A stretch of DNA of 6,654 nt from X23 sp050251575. GTDB taxonomy: Bacteria; Bacillota; Clostridia; SK-Y3. Positions within the stretch are counted from its first letter, which is position 1. Each line of letters begins with the position of its first letter. This document shows positions 6,058 through 6,654 of the stretch, in pieces. The stretch covers positions 1 through 6,654 of the forward strand of contig JBFWMP010000151.1 in NCBI GenBank assembly GCA_050251575.1, written 5' to 3'. The notes under the pieces are model-generated. The model made no database searches and was not told the origin of the DNA. It saw only the letters and a program-made list of their open reading frames with translations. Both the position numbers and the translations under genes were made by a program.

Positions 6058-6085
6058 TAAATTAATTCTTAGTTACTGCCGATAA
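6058..6085 (+). promoter_or_regulatory. Sigma-28 (FliA/SigD) promoter of flgM
   Basis: TAAA (6058-6061) and GCCGATAA (6078-6085) are separated by 16 nt, which matches the sigma-28/SigD consensus TAAA-N14-16-GCCGATAW at every core base. Transcription would start near 6092, giving a leader of about 30 nt to flgM. Since FlgM is the sigma-28 antagonist, this makes a feedback loop. The promoter also frees flgM-flgN from depending on transcription of the K+ cassette upstream. Confidence 0.88.
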
Positions 6086-6122
6086 TAATAATAGCAGATT
6101 AAAAAGAAAAAGAAGGTGTGAA

Positions 6123-6413
6123 ATGATGCGTATACCAGGCGATTTTTCAAAAATTATGGGTGTATACAATCAAGATAAGAAAATTTCTAAAGTAAGCAAT
6201 ACATCGGCAACGGGAAATAAAAAAGATACGATGATAATATCTAATGAGGCTAAGGACTATCAGCTAGCCTTAAAAGCAGTTTATCATACTCCCGATCTTC
6301 GTCAGGAAAAGATTGAGAAATTAGAAAAAACATATGCGAATGGGACTTATACCGTAACGGGTGTAGACGTAGCAGATAAGATGGTACAAAAGCTTATAGA
6401 TAAAAAAGTGTAA
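6123..6413 (+). CDS. flgM: FlgM, anti-sigma-28 factor
   Basis: FlgM binds and holds sigma-28 until the hook is complete; in many bacteria it is then exported through the flagellar secretion apparatus. The 96-aa product has family length: a polar, probably disordered N-terminal half and a C-terminal sigma-binding helical half from about 35 on. The family pattern is seen as D35, ISNEAKDY (39-46), R60 in the 'PDLRQEKIEKL' stretch, and ANGTY (72-76), ending in a Val/Ala-rich helix. Two adjacent ATGs (6123, 6126) can both be served by AGAAGGTG (6111-6118); the MRI N-terminus favoured in the family points to 6126, a difference of one residue. It sits just downstream of a sigma-28 promoter and 41 bp before flgN. 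Confidence 0.92.
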   Translation: MMRIPGDFSKIMGVYNQDKKISKVSNTSATGNKKDTMIISNEAKDYQLALKAVYHTPDLRQEKIEKLEKTYANGTYTVTGVDVADKMVQKLIDKKV

Positions 6414-6454
6414 GTCAGCTTATTGTTTGATAATAAAGGTGCGGGTGATTTGAC

Positions 6455-6654
6455 ATGGAAAATAGTATAAATACATTACTTGATATTCTTGAGCAGCAGG
6501 AACGGGTATATGAAAGTATTTTAAAGTTAGCAAAGGATAAAACAGAAGTAATCGTTGCAGGCAGAATTGCTGAGTTAGAAAGCCTTGTCAAACTAGAGCA
6601 AGCCTTGGTAGTACAGATCGGGCGGCTAGAACAGCAGAGGGAAGAGGCTGTAGA
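6455..6654 (+). CDS. flgN: FlgN-like flagellar export chaperone, 3' end outside the window
   Basis: FlgN is a cytoplasmic chaperone for the hook-filament junction proteins FlgK and FlgL. The visible 66 residues, from MENSINTLLD through KLAKDKTEVI to LEQQREEAV, are strongly helical and amphipathic, as in the N-terminal coiled-coil helices of the FlgN family, with the recurring 'LLdiLeqQe..Ye.llkLakdK...iv.g.i.eLe.lvk.Eq.lv..i..LE..R' pattern. GGTGAT (6444-6449) matches the extended ribosome binding site 5 nt before the ATG. No stop occurs before the window end, so about half of a usual 150-160-aa protein is missing. Its place right after flgM agrees with the standard flgM-flgN-flgK-flgL order. 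Confidence 0.85.
   Translation, partial: MENSINTLLDILEQQERVYESILKLAKDKTEVIVAGRIAELESLVKLEQALVVQIGRLEQQREEAV

Overview
This window looks like the chromosome of a motile, low-GC Firmicute, probably of the Clostridia/Negativicutes grade. The evidence is the ComF-YvyF-FlgM-FlgN neighbourhood (the order also known from Bacillus: comFC, yvyF, flgM, flgN), the strong GGAGG/GAGGTG ribosome binding sites, and protein styles typical of anaerobic Firmicutes. The genus cannot be settled from the sequence alone. All genes lie on the plus strand.

Region 1 (1-1108) holds the 3' part of a ComF-type phosphoribosyltransferase, cut by the window start, and a YvyF-type flagellar operon protein with two zinc-knuckle-like cysteine groups around a helix-turn-helix. 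A strong 13-bp terminator hairpin (1167-1197) follows, then a second, collapsed copy of the same hairpin. The rest of the 255-bp gap looks regulatory: two copies of a 14-bp AT-rich repeat that each contain a -10-like hexamer, and a dyad.

Region 2 (1364-5973) is a compact five-gene potassium cassette with overlapping or nearly abutting genes. In order it encodes a 153-aa membrane-anchored protein resembling a degenerate TrkA-N/RCK domain, a TrkH/KtrB-type K+ channel subunit, a TrkA/KtrA-type RCK regulator, a short KdpD-like histidine kinase lacking the usual cytoplasmic N-terminal sensor half, and a KdpE/OmpR-type response regulator. The likely logic is K+ uptake by the TrkH-TrkA complex, with the two-component pair adjusting expression of the same operon in response to K+ or turgor. 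The first protein may be an extra membrane-tethered regulatory subunit.

Region 3 (5974-6654) returns to flagellar genes. A near-consensus sigma-28 promoter (TAAA, 16 nt, GCCGATAA) sits just upstream of flgM (anti-sigma-28), which is followed by the start of flgN (chaperone for hook-junction proteins), cut by the window end.

The most notable point is architectural. A self-contained K+ uptake and sensing operon separates yvyF from flgM, where these genes are neighbours in other Firmicutes. It is bounded upstream by a terminator and downstream by an independent sigma-28 promoter, and an identical 11-bp sequence (TGTATTAATAC) lies on each side of it.
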